Origin: Planctomycetota bacterium
GTDB taxonomy: Bacteria; Planctomycetota; UBA8742; UBA2392
Direction: 5' to 3'
Assembly: GCA_025993795.1 (NCBI GenBank)
Contig: JAMQHL010000012.1
Location: 51,382-115,381, forward strand
Length of the DNA stretch: 64,000 nucleotides
Below the pieces are notes generated by a model, which had not been told where the DNA came from, made no database searches, and saw only the letters and a list, made by a program, of their open reading frames with translations. The position numbers and the translations under genes are program-made. Positions within the stretch are counted from its first letter, which is position 1, and the number at the start of each line of letters is the position of its first letter. This document shows, in pieces, positions 44,632 to 53,677 of the stretch.

Positions 44632-45864
44632 ATGCCGCACTTCGCGCCAATCGATGAACAGTTGAAAGACCTGCTGCGCGGGGTCGTGGATTGCATTGAC
44701 GAAACGGAGTTGCGCCTGCGCCTGCGCAAGTGCATCGAAACCGGCAAACCGCTGCGCGTGAAACTGGGCATTGACCCCAGCAGTCCCGACATCCACCTGG
44801 GGCATACTGTCGTGCTGCGCAAGCTGCGCGCCTTTCAGGCACACGGGCACCAGGCCGTGCTGATCATCGGCGACTACACGGCAATGGTCGGTGACCCCAG
44901 CGGGCGGAACAAGACGCGGCCGCAACTTAGCATCGAGCAGGTTGAGGATAATGCGCTGACCTACATCGCCCAGGCAGCGAAGATTCTTGACATGAAGCAG
45001 ACCGAGGTCGTCCGCAACGGTCAGTGGTTTCACGCCATGGAGTTTCTGGACGTACTGAAACTCAGCGCACGCACGACCGTATCGCAAATGCTTGAGCGCG
45101 ACGACTTCACAAAGCGCTTTGACGCCGAACAGCCGATCAGCCTTCATGAGTTCCTGTATCCGCTGATGCAGGGTTGGGACAGCGTGCAGGTGCGCGCCGA
45201 CGTGGAGCTTGGCGGCACCGACCAGCTATTCAACCTGCTGATGGGACGACGCCTTCAGGAGCAGGAGGGCATGCCGCCGCAGGTCTGCATCACCACCCCG
45301 ATCATTCCCGGCCTTGATGGTGAACAGAAGATGTCCAAGAGCCTCGGCAACGCGATTGGTGTAATGCTTGAGGCCAACGACATGTTCGGCAAGGTGATGA
45401 GCATCCCGGATGCACTCATGCCATCGTGGTACACACTGCTGACGCGCGAATCCGTAGAAAAGATTGCGCGCCTGTGTGACCCCGCGCAGTCCCACCCGCG
45501 CGAAGCCAAGCTCGCGCTGGCGCGCTTGATCACGCAGGAAATGCATGGTGCTGAATCAGCGTCAGTTGCAGCGCAGGCCTTCGAGAGCACCTTCAGCAAG
45601 GGCGAGTTGCCCGGCGATATGCCGGAATCAGATGTTGAATTCACCGACGGAAGCATTGCTGCCTGGGCGCTGATCAAGCAGGTGCACGGCGGCAGCGGCA
45701 GCGACGCGCGCAGGCTGGCGACACAGGGCGGCGCAAAGCTGATCCTTGCCGGCGGCGATGACGAACAAACGCTGAACGACCCGAATGCCACGTTTATTGC
45801 AACGGACCTGCGGGGACGGGTTCTGAAGGTCGGCAAGCGCCACTTCTACCGCCTCAAGGCCTAG
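44632..45864 (+). CDS. tyrS: Tyrosyl-tRNA synthetase
   Basis: The enzyme attaches tyrosine to tRNA-Tyr. The class I signature appears as DPSSPDIHLGHTVVL (HIGH motif as HLGH) and QKMSKSLGNAIGV (KMSKS). LGGTDQLFNLLMGR in the Rossmann fold is the family's tyrosine/AMP site. A C-terminal S4-like RNA-binding domain follows (GGAKLILAGGDDEQTLNDP). At 410 residues it fits the bacterial TyrS type that has a HLGH-type motif and an S4 domain. It could share transcription with the histone-like gene upstream. No T-box leader was recognised. Confidence 0.95.
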   Translation: MPHFAPIDEQLKDLLRGVVDCIDETELRLRLRKCIETGKPLRVKLGIDPSSPDIHLGHTVVLRKLRAFQAHGHQAVLIIGDYTAMVGDPSGRNKTRPQLSIEQVEDNALTYIAQAAKILDMKQTEVVRNGQWFHAMEFLDVLKLSARTTVSQMLERDDFTKRFDAEQPISLHEFLYPLMQGWDSVQVRADVELGGTDQLFNLLMGRRLQEQEGMPPQVCITTPIIPGLDGEQKMSKSLGNAIGVMLEANDMFGKVMSIPDALMPSWYTLLTRESVEKIARLCDPAQSHPREAKLALARLITQEMHGAESASVAAQAFESTFSKGELPGDMPESDVEFTDGSIAAWALIKQVHGGSGSDARRLATQGGAKLILAGGDDEQTLNDPNATFIATDLRGRVLKVGKRHFYRLKA

Positions 45865-45972
45865 CGTTCACCCTTAGAAATCTGCAACCATATTGGAACG
45901 CCGGCTCCCCTGAATCCGTACTATGCTGTACGCGCGTCAGGACGTGGCTGTGTCGATTTGCCAGGAGGGGCC

Positions 45973-48900
45973 ATGCGCCAATCGAAATTTCCGTTGATCG
46001 TGCTGGGTTGCCTGCTGTTGGCTGGCGCCGCAATCGGCACCTGGTTCGTGCTGGATTCGGCCGATGCACCAGACTTCTCGCACAACTCGAACCTGGCCGC
46101 AGATGCAGGGCCACAGGATAACACCCAGCCGAATCCACGTGCCGGCAACCATGCCTCAACTGCGAACGCAAACAACTCACGCGCAAACAGCACTCGCTTG
46201 CCAGGCAACGGCACAGGCCCCGACAAGCCAGACCAGCCGGAACCTGCTCCCGACCCAAATCACAAGCCCGATCTGCCGAACCCCGAAAGCCCGTGGAAAG
46301 AACACAACGCAGACTTCACCATCACCGGCACGGTGCGGTTCAAGAGTGACGGCCGCCCCGCCCCAGGCGCAACCGTAAGTGCGCAAGCAGCAGACCGGAA
46401 CCCCTGGTGGGGCACCGACGCAACGGCCGAGGGAGACAAGGCCGGTTCTCAGCCTCCCGCCATGAAGCTTTCCGGCGAGGCAACGACGAACGGCGCCGGC
46501 GAGTTCAGCCTGCAATTGAAAGTTCACTGGTATGCGCGCGAGGGCGCAGACCGTGACGCGGAATCATGGAACCCGCAACTCAACTTTCAGGTGATCGCGC
46601 GAATGAGCGGCTATGCACCGGCACGCTCGCAACAGGTCTGGGTCGGTAATCCGGGCCCCCACGTGGTTGACCTGCAACTGGCCATCCCAGCTGCGGTCAC
46701 CGGACGCGTGATTGACGGTGCGACACGCAACGGAATTGCGGGCGCAAACGGCACCCTATGGGATGTCGATGGAGCGTCAGGGCGCAACTTTATTACCGAC
46801 AAGGACGGCTATTTTTCGATCAATGATATGCCAGCCGGCGTGTATGTGCTGATCGTCAGTGCTGCCGGCTACAACCAATACAGCGGTTGGCAGGGCAGCG
46901 GCCGCATCGACCTTTCCCGCGGTGGTGAAACCCACCTTGGCGACATCCAGATGTCGCGCTCGTCGAGTGTAATCGGCCGGATCGTCTCGCCGCAAGGTGC
47001 GCCGCTGGCCGGCGTCTCCGTACGGCTTGAAACCAAGGGCGGCGGGTGGATGCGCGGCCGCGGCAACTCCGTCGTAACCGGCGAAGACGGCACGTTTGCG
47101 ATCAGTGACGTGCAGTCGGGCAGTTACAGCCTGCTTGCGCGCAAAGAAGGTGTAGGCATTGCGACACTTGAGGGAGTCAACGTCGAAACGGGCGCGCAGC
47201 GCGACCTCGGTGACGTTACGCTTGAGAAAGGCCTTGTCCTGACCGGCATTGTCGTGAACACGCGCAACGAGGGAGTCGCCGGAGCAAAGGTGAGCATCCA
47301 CCAGCAGGGCGAGCGCAACCCGTTTGCCGGCCGCATGCGCGGCGAAGCCCTTTCATCAGCCACCAGCGGCAAGGATGGCAAGTTTGAAGTTGTGGCCATG
47401 ATCGAAGGCGAGTTCTACGCGGACGTCACCGCGGAAGGCTACGCGGCATTGGAACAAGACTTCATCTTCCCGATCGCCAACCTCAAGCTCACGCTGCGGC
47501 GTGGCGGATCCATCGCCGGCAAAGTTGTTGATGCCGCGGGTAGCGGCGTTGATGGCGCCAACGTGATGCTGCTGAACCATAACTCGCCCGGGTACTCTTT
47601 CTTCAAGGCTGCCCCGGACGCAAGTTTCGGCGGGTTCGGCGGCGGGATGGACCTGTCCGTGCAGACGAAAGAAGGCGCATGGGTGATTGAGAACGTGCCG
47701 GCTGGAACGTATGTCGCAATCGCGGCAGCCGGCGAAGGCGGGTTCGGCTGGGTCGACGGCCTCGTAGTCGACGACGAAAAGCGCACCGACGCAGGTACGA
47801 TCAAGCTGGGCGGCAAGGGCAACGTGCGCGTCACAGTTACAGAAGATGGGCAGCCTGTTGCCGACCTCGAGGTCGGCTTGACGCGCGGTTTCAACATGGG
47901 GCGCCGCGAGTTCAAAACCAACACCGACGCGAACGGTGTGGCCCTGCTTGAGGATGTTCCGGCAGGCGCCTGGAGCGTGATGACTTCGCGCGAGGACCGG
48001 ACGTTCGACACAGAGGCCATGAAGAAACGCCTGGTCAACGTGAAGTCCGACGAGACCGTCGAGTTTCAACTTGAACTAAGACCCAAAGATGGCGTGCGCC
48101 TGCATGGGCGCCTTACCATGAACGGCAAAGCCACGATCAACGAAATCTTCCTGGTCGGCGTCGGCGAGCGCGAGAGCGTCATCAAGAACACACGCTGCAA
48201 CGAGGGATACTACGAGTATCTATCCGTAACACCGGGCACCTACATGATGCATGCGCGCGCGGGGGATGAGACCGTAAGCGCCCTGGTGCGGCTTGAACTG
48301 AAACAGCCGGGCGAGGTTGAATTCACGCGCGACTTTCAGGGTTTCGTGGTGTCCGGTCGCGTCGTCACGCCCGAGAACTCGGCGGCCCAGAATTCGGCAG
48401 TCGCCATTACGCTGCAACACAGCTCGCCCGAAGCCGGCAACGTTGCGCAATTCCTGGTGGGCCGCGCAACCTGCGACAGCGACGGGCGCTTCCGCATGGA
48501 AGGCGTCTGCGGGGGCAGTTACACGCTTTCGGCAAGTCTTGCCGGGGTCGGCAATGCGCGCCAGGCGTTGGTGGTCGAGGGCGCTGACCGCAGCGGGCTT
48601 CAGCTGACGATCGACGACAATGTAGGCAGTGTGCGCGTGCGTGTTGCCAAGCTGTACGGAACGCCGGTCAGCGGCAACAGCTTCGGGTATGCGCGCATGA
48701 TAGACGCCCAAGGACAGCCTGTTGCCATGCCCGACCAGAATGCAGGCATGTTCATGGTGACAGAGGGTGCGACAGTCGAGTTGTCCAACATCACGCCCGG
48801 CACATACACCGTGGAGATCCAGGCATCAGGATACCTGCCCATGAGCAAGACCGGCGTGGCGATCACCAAGGGCACGCGCGCAGACGCCGACCTCGAACTT

Positions 48901-49203
48901 ACCGCCGCCGCCGAACTTCACCTGACCTGCACGAATCCTGAGATCACACAGGGCATGCTGGACGCCGCCAGCGTGCGATACCTTGATTCCACCGGCAAAG
49001 AAGTGCCGGCCATCAGCAATGTGTTCGACGCCTTTGGTGGGGGCGGCACCGTTCCTGACCGCCCGACACTTAAGGTTGGCTATATCGGTCCAACGGTAGT
49101 GGACATCCGCGTCAAGCTCGCCGGTTACGCGGAGCTGTCGGTTCCTGTGCAATTTGTTGCAGGCAAGAAGATCACCCAGGAAGTGACTTACGTGGTCGAG
49201 TGA
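45973..49203 (+). CDS. Large membrane-anchored carboxypeptidase-regulatory-like repeat protein
   Basis: AGGAGGGG precedes the ATG at 45973. The 1076-residue product has one N-terminal membrane segment (about 5-27), then a low-complexity stretch rich in Pro, Asn and Asp up to about residue 115. A long row of beta-sandwich modules of about 80-100 residues follows. Each has the carboxypeptidase regulatory-like signature (GRVIDGATRNGIAGANG, GRIVSPQGAPLAGVSV, GIVVNTRNEGVAGAKVS, GKVVDAAGSGVDGANV), with recurring D..G.F.I..VP.G.Y strands. Roughly eight copies can be counted. Such modules serve in cell-surface adhesion or scaffolding; there is no catalytic site. The protein should face the periplasm or outside. 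Confidence 0.75.
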   Translation: MRQSKFPLIVLGCLLLAGAAIGTWFVLDSADAPDFSHNSNLAADAGPQDNTQPNPRAGNHASTANANNSRANSTRLPGNGTGPDKPDQPEPAPDPNHKPDLPNPESPWKEHNADFTITGTVRFKSDGRPAPGATVSAQAADRNPWWGTDATAEGDKAGSQPPAMKLSGEATTNGAGEFSLQLKVHWYAREGADRDAESWNPQLNFQVIARMSGYAPARSQQVWVGNPGPHVVDLQLAIPAAVTGRVIDGATRNGIAGANGTLWDVDGASGRNFITDKDGYFSINDMPAGVYVLIVSAAGYNQYSGWQGSGRIDLSRGGETHLGDIQMSRSSSVIGRIVSPQGAPLAGVSVRLETKGGGWMRGRGNSVVTGEDGTFAISDVQSGSYSLLARKEGVGIATLEGVNVETGAQRDLGDVTLEKGLVLTGIVVNTRNEGVAGAKVSIHQQGERNPFAGRMRGEALSSATSGKDGKFEVVAMIEGEFYADVTAEGYAALEQDFIFPIANLKLTLRRGGSIAGKVVDAAGSGVDGANVMLLNHNSPGYSFFKAAPDASFGGFGGGMDLSVQTKEGAWVIENVPAGTYVAIAAAGEGGFGWVDGLVVDDEKRTDAGTIKLGGKGNVRVTVTEDGQPVADLEVGLTRGFNMGRREFKTNTDANGVALLEDVPAGAWSVMTSREDRTFDTEAMKKRLVNVKSDETVEFQLELRPKDGVRLHGRLTMNGKATINEIFLVGVGERESVIKNTRCNEGYYEYLSVTPGTYMMHARAGDETVSALVRLELKQPGEVEFTRDFQGFVVSGRVVTPENSAAQNSAVAITLQHSSPEAGNVAQFLVGRATCDSDGRFRMEGVCGGSYTLSASLAGVGNARQALVVEGADRSGLQLTIDDNVGSVRVRVAKLYGTPVSGNSFGYARMIDAQGQPVAMPDQNAGMFMVTEGATVELSNITPGTYTVEIQASGYLPMSKTGVAITKGTRADADLELTAAAELHLTCTNPEITQGMLDAASVRYLDSTGKEVPAISNVFDAFGGGGTVPDRPTLKVGYIGPTVVDIRVKLAGYAELSVPVQFVAGKKITQEVTYVVE

Positions 49204-49375
49204 GTGCGCCCCAGATGCGCGCCCACCCGTGCCAGCGCGGTGGGAATAGGGGTACCGTCCTTGATCGTTTGCGAGAAGAGGCCTGTCCGTTGAGCGGTTT
49301 TCACCGTGCAACGGGCGCCCACCTTCGTACATTGGCCCTTTCGGGTGCAGCGAGCCGTCACCGGGAGATTGCAGC

Positions 49376-50749
49376 ATGAACGAGCAGTTGATTGACCTCG
49401 CAAAAAAGTCCGGCGCCGATTTCTGCGAGATCCGGATTGAAGACAGCACCCAGACCAGCATCAACTTTCAGGGCCCGGAGCTGGAAAATGTCCAGGAATC
49501 CCACATGTACGGCGGCAACGTGCGCGTTGCCGTGAATGGCACTTGGGGCTTTGTTACTTTCAACAATCCTGAAGATCTTCCACGTCGCATCAGCGAAGCC
49601 GTGCGCAACGCCCGCGCCGCATCGGCCCGCAGCAAAGTCCGCAGTGTGCTTGCCCCGGTTGAGCCGGTACAGGCTGAAGTCAGGCTTGAACTCAAGAGCG
49701 ATCCGCGCGCCGTAAGCCTGGACGAAAAGATTCGGCTGTTCGGTGGCTACAACCAGCGAATGCTGGATTCGCCCGGCATTACCAGCACCAACGTGCGGTA
49801 CTTTGACAAGCTGTCGAGCATCCAGTACGCCAACAGCGAGGGCACTTGGATTGCGCGTGAATGCGCCGACATGGGCATGGGCGCCAGTGCGCTGGCGAAG
49901 AAAAACGGCACAACGGCACGCGGCAGCGCGGCCCAGGGCGGCCGCGACGACTTTGAGCTTTTCCGCGGCATGGACGCCGAAATGGACAAAGCCGCCAAAG
50001 CCGCCGTGGAAGCTGCCAGCGCGCCTGTCGTGGAAGGCGGCACCTATACCGTGGTCTGCGACCCGAACCTTGCCGGCGTGTTTGTCCACGAGGCATTCGG
50101 GCACCTGAGCGAGGGCGACAACGTCGCAGAGGACCCGCGCATGCAGGAAGTGCTGAAGCTTGGTCGGCGCTTCGGTGAAGACTACCTCAATATCTATGAC
50201 ACCGGCCTCGACGTTGGACTGCGCGGCTACCTGCCCTATGATGACGAGGGCGTACCTACCGAAAAGACCTGGCTGATCCGCGATGGCGTGCTGGTTGGGC
50301 GGCTTCACAGCCGCGAGACCGCGGGACGCATGAATGAAAAGCCGACAGGCAACGCGCGCGCACTGAGTTACAGGTTTCCGCCCATTCCGCGCATGCGCAA
50401 CACCTGCATCGCCAACGGGCCCCATGGCAAGTTCGAAGACCTGATCAAGGACATCAAGCTGGGCATTTATGCGATCGACAGCGCGGGCGGCCAGACCAAC
50501 GGTGAGCTGTTCACGTTCACGGCCGGCCAGGCGTTCATGATTCGCGATGGCAAGGTTGCTGAACGCATTCGCGACGTGACATTGGGCGGCAACGTGTTCG
50601 ATACTCTGCGCAACATCACCGGTGTCGCCGACGACTACAACGTGCATGACAGCAGCGGGGGGTGCGGCAAGGCAGGCCAGATGCCGTTGCCGGTCAGCCA
50701 CGGAAGCCCGCACATCAAGATCAAAGACGTCGTGATTGGAGGGCGCTAA
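49376..50749 (+). CDS. tldD: TldD family metalloprotease
   Basis: TldD and TldE form a heterodimeric zinc protease that degrades or trims unfolded or ribosomally made peptides in the cytoplasm. Only TldD carries the zinc motif, here VHEAFGHLSEGD with H238, E239 and H243 (HExxxH). A conserved cysteine-containing GGCGKAGQMPLPVSHGSPHIKI ligand region is at the C-terminus. The N-terminal domain is typical (ADFCEIRIEDS). At 457 residues the length is normal. The tldE start lies 2 bp after its stop, so the pair is an operon. No dedicated peptide-modification genes are adjacent. Confidence 0.92.
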   Translation: MNEQLIDLAKKSGADFCEIRIEDSTQTSINFQGPELENVQESHMYGGNVRVAVNGTWGFVTFNNPEDLPRRISEAVRNARAASARSKVRSVLAPVEPVQAEVRLELKSDPRAVSLDEKIRLFGGYNQRMLDSPGITSTNVRYFDKLSSIQYANSEGTWIARECADMGMGASALAKKNGTTARGSAAQGGRDDFELFRGMDAEMDKAAKAAVEAASAPVVEGGTYTVVCDPNLAGVFVHEAFGHLSEGDNVAEDPRMQEVLKLGRRFGEDYLNIYDTGLDVGLRGYLPYDDEGVPTEKTWLIRDGVLVGRLHSRETAGRMNEKPTGNARALSYRFPPIPRMRNTCIANGPHGKFEDLIKDIKLGIYAIDSAGGQTNGELFTFTAGQAFMIRDGKVAERIRDVTLGGNVFDTLRNITGVADDYNVHDSSGGCGKAGQMPLPVSHGSPHIKIKDVVIGGR

Positions 50750-50751
50750 CC

Positions 50752-52152
50752 ATGGGACGAGACTTCGACAGCGGCGCCCCGGGAGCGTCCAACACAGGCA
50801 AGGCTGCCGGCCGTGAAGCCGACACCGGCATATACGAGAAGCCTGCGGCAAACAAGTTCACAGAGCGTCTGGGCTCACTGGCAGATGCTTACGAGATGTA
50901 CAAATCCGAAGGCACCTCGCTCAGCGTATCGTTCGAGAACGACCGCCTGAACGAGATCCGACAGGGCGAAAGTTACGGCATCAGCATTCGAGCTGTAAAA
51001 CAGGGCAAGATCGGGTTTTCGTACAGCAGCAAACCTGATGAAATCGACCACGTGGCGCAAAGCGCGTTGCGCATGGCGCCCTGGGGCAAACCCTATGACT
51101 ACAAGTTCGCCGCCAAGGCCGAGAGCCGCCATACGAGGCCCTATGACCCGACGTGCGGTGAAATCTCGGTCGAGCGCAGTGTGGAACTGTGCGAAAACGT
51201 CAAGCACATCATCAAGTCGATTGACCCTGAAGCCACGGCCGACGTCAGTATTCGCGGCGGCTTGAACTCAACGCGTATCGCCACCAGCCGCGGCCAGGAT
51301 TGCCGCGAAGACGAAAGCGGGTTCGCGTACTTCGTGTCAGCCCGCATCTCTGAGGAAGGAAACTTTCTCACGGTGTATCGCAGCCGGGGCAGTGCCCGGG
51401 TGATCCCGGACGACGAACTTCTTGCGCAAGCCCGCGAAACCGGGCAAGAGTTCAAGATCGCACGTAAACTGCTGCCGTTCTCGCGCGGCACGTACCGGGT
51501 GCTGTTTGCGCCTCAAGCCGTAGCCGACCTGCTGCTGCCGATTGCGGTTGGCATCAACGGTATGAACATTGCGCGCAAGACCAGCCGTTTCGTGGACTCG
51601 CTGGGCGAAGAACTGTTCGACAAGCGCATCAGCTTGGAAGACGACCCGTTTCACACGGATGCACCCTCCGGCGCCCTGTACGACGGCGAAGGCGTGCCGG
51701 CGCAGAAACGCGCGATTGTCCAGGGCGGCATTCTGAAGGGTCTTGTGCACACCCTTAGCACGGCGCAGAAGTGCGGCCACGCCCCCACCGGAAACGCCCA
51801 GCGCTCGGTCTCGAGCCAGCCGGCGCCGGGCCTGCATAGCGTAATCATGGCAGCCGGAGACACCGAGCTCGACCAGATGTACCGCGACACGGAAGGCGGC
51901 CTGTGCGTAAGCCAGCTGCTGGGCACGTTCACCAGCAACTTCCTGGCGGGCCAGGTCAGCGGCAACGTCTCGCTTGGTTTTCTGGTCAAGGACGGGCAGC
52001 GCGCCGGACGCGTCAAGAACTGCGCATTGAACGTGAACAGTTTCGACGTGCTGAAGTCGCAGGTAGTAAGCATCAGCAAACAGCGCGAATGGGTCGGCGG
52101 CGAGTACCTGCCGTGGTTGTTGATCGACGGTATCGGCATAAGCGCGCGCTAA
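50752..52152 (+). CDS. tldE: TldE/PmbA family protein
   Basis: This is the non-zinc partner of TldD: the HExxxH motif is absent while the same two-domain fold is present (GESYGISIRAVKQGKIGFSYSS, FAPQAVADLLLPIAVGIN, KRISLEDDPFHTDAPSGALYDGEGV, GGLCVSQLLGTFTSNFLAGQVSGNVSLGF). The start ATG at 50752 overlaps the tldD ribosome-binding zone (GGAGGGCGC). The N-terminus bears about 30 extra Gly/Asp/Ala-rich residues before the conserved domain. The protein stabilises or guides substrate into the TldD active site. Confidence 0.9.
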   Translation: MGRDFDSGAPGASNTGKAAGREADTGIYEKPAANKFTERLGSLADAYEMYKSEGTSLSVSFENDRLNEIRQGESYGISIRAVKQGKIGFSYSSKPDEIDHVAQSALRMAPWGKPYDYKFAAKAESRHTRPYDPTCGEISVERSVELCENVKHIIKSIDPEATADVSIRGGLNSTRIATSRGQDCREDESGFAYFVSARISEEGNFLTVYRSRGSARVIPDDELLAQARETGQEFKIARKLLPFSRGTYRVLFAPQAVADLLLPIAVGINGMNIARKTSRFVDSLGEELFDKRISLEDDPFHTDAPSGALYDGEGVPAQKRAIVQGGILKGLVHTLSTAQKCGHAPTGNAQRSVSSQPAPGLHSVIMAAGDTELDQMYRDTEGGLCVSQLLGTFTSNFLAGQVSGNVSLGFLVKDGQRAGRVKNCALNVNSFDVLKSQVVSISKQREWVGGEYLPWLLIDGIGISAR

Positions 52153-52156
52153 CGCC

Positions 52157-53089
52157 ATGGACGACGACGTTTCAGCAGCACGCATACAGGACGCAGGCTC
52201 AACAAAGAGCCGGCGTCCTTTCGCCTCGTGGCGGGCACGACTCATGCCGGCCCCGCTTGCCTGTGTGATATGCATGCTTGCCGCTTGCAGCAATCCCCGC
52301 GCCAACCTGCCGCCGCCAAACAACCAGCCACCGGCCAGTGGCGGCTCAGGCGAAGTCAGGGAGGCCGAAAGCGTGCGCATGAAGGTCGCGTACACCGCCG
52401 GCGCGAAGTTCCGAACCCGGCGCACGCTTTCGGTGTCGGAACGCGCCCGGAATGACGACTACCTGACAACCTCTGAAGAAGTCACGCTGACCACGGTACT
52501 TCGCGTGGATGAATCCGGGCGCATGCTGGCTGTGCGCAGAAGCTGGGAGTTCTCAGGCTCGACCCTGACCGTAAGCGGCGGCGCACCTCAACAGGTCAAA
52601 GGCGAACTCGACGGATGCACGATTGAACTGACGCAGCGCAGCAGTGGCGTTGAAGCCAGGGTCGTCGTTGGCGCCATCGACATCGGCCGCCAGCAGTTCG
52701 TATTAGAGGGCTTCGATGCTGCGCTGCTGCCCGCGGACCCCGTCCGGCGTGGCGAAACCTGGACCATTGAAGGCAGTCAGCTTGCCGGGTTGAACCGCCT
52801 GATCGAGGCGCTTGAGTTCAAGGTGGAAACCAACCGCCTGATCTGCGCTGTCGCTGAAATCAAGCCGCAGGCCGTCTTCGTCTCGCTGGATTGGCGCGTC
52901 ACAGCAGAATACGCGGGCCAGCCCGCAGTCCTGCGCTTCCGTGGCGAACTGACCTATGACCGCGCAAACCGGCTTGTCAGCCATTTGACGCTCGGCGGCG
53001 GTCGGCTTGGTGCAGAAGGCACGGATCAGCAAGTCGAGATCGGCGTCGAGCGCGAGCCGGCAAGCGGCTGGCTTGACCTGGGTGAGTGA
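52157..53089 (+). CDS. Hypothetical lipoprotein
   Basis: The start follows tldE by 4 bp. The N-terminus is long (29 residues) and basic before a hydrophobic stretch ending CMLAAC (Cys44); a start at the ATG at 52244 would give a shorter signal. After a Pro/Gly linker the protein is a beta-rich domain of about 240 residues (RTRRTLSVSERARNDDYLT, LTTVLRVDESGRMLAVRRSWEF, RRGETWTIEG, LRFRGELTYDRANR). The layout resembles outer-membrane lipoproteins of unknown function. Its stop codon abuts the stop of the convergent gene at 53090. Confidence 0.6.
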   Translation: MDDDVSAARIQDAGSTKSRRPFASWRARLMPAPLACVICMLAACSNPRANLPPPNNQPPASGGSGEVREAESVRMKVAYTAGAKFRTRRTLSVSERARNDDYLTTSEEVTLTTVLRVDESGRMLAVRRSWEFSGSTLTVSGGAPQQVKGELDGCTIELTQRSSGVEARVVVGAIDIGRQQFVLEGFDAALLPADPVRRGETWTIEGSQLAGLNRLIEALEFKVETNRLICAVAEIKPQAVFVSLDWRVTAEYAGQPAVLRFRGELTYDRANRLVSHLTLGGGRLGAEGTDQQVEIGVEREPASGWLDLGE

Positions 53090-53476
53090 TCACTTCTTCT
53101 TGCGCCGCTTGCCCGGCGTGCGTGAGGGTTTGGCCACGTGTTTGGGCATGCGCGGCGTGTCGTCGGACATGATCAGGTCGCGGTTGCTGAACCCGATGGC
53201 ACGCTCGTCGTGCGGCGTGGTATGCACGTTGATGCGGTAGATGGTGATGTAGCGAATGAACGTGTTATAGGTGTTGTCGCAATCATGGTTATCGACAAAG
53301 ACGTTCACGAGCATGAAGTCGGTCTTGAGTTCAATAATGTGCGAGACGTCCAGCACCTGGCCCGAAGTCAGGACGATCTCGAGTACCGGTGTCTGGTCAT
53401 CAATCTGGCAGACCTGCTTCATCCGGTCAAAGAAGTGGGTACGGAAAAATCGCGGCCCGAAGGCGTCTTCTTCCAT
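53090..53476 (-). CDS. Small hypothetical protein with basic C-terminal tail
   Basis: The 128-residue protein begins MEEDAFGPRFFRTHFFDRM; an upstream in-frame extension to 53572 exists but lacks a clear start signal. The centre is a short beta-rich domain (VLEIVLTSGQVLDVSHIIEL, FMLVNVFVDN, YITIYRINVHTT), and the tail is GKRRKKK, likely nucleic-acid binding. It has no signal peptide. It is convergent with the lipoprotein gene and divergent from nadE by about 200 bp. I do not recognise the family. Confidence 0.55.
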   Translation of the reverse strand: MEEDAFGPRFFRTHFFDRMKQVCQIDDQTPVLEIVLTSGQVLDVSHIIELKTDFMLVNVFVDNHDCDNTYNTFIRYITIYRINVHTTPHDERAIGFSNRDLIMSDDTPRMPKHVAKPSRTPGKRRKKK

Positions 53477-53677
53477 GTTGCCGCCGGTGGGATTGATTGG
53501 GTAATAGCCGATCACGAGTCTGCCTCCGAAAGTGCACACAACCCACCTTGGCAAGCGCCACCGCAATCTCAATGGTCAATTCGAAGCGACGGCCGCCCCT
53601 TGCGTCCGCTGCTCCGGGCGTTCGAATAGCCCACGAAAGCCCCTTCGCGATTCGTATGCTTGCAGGCCGCCGAAAAC

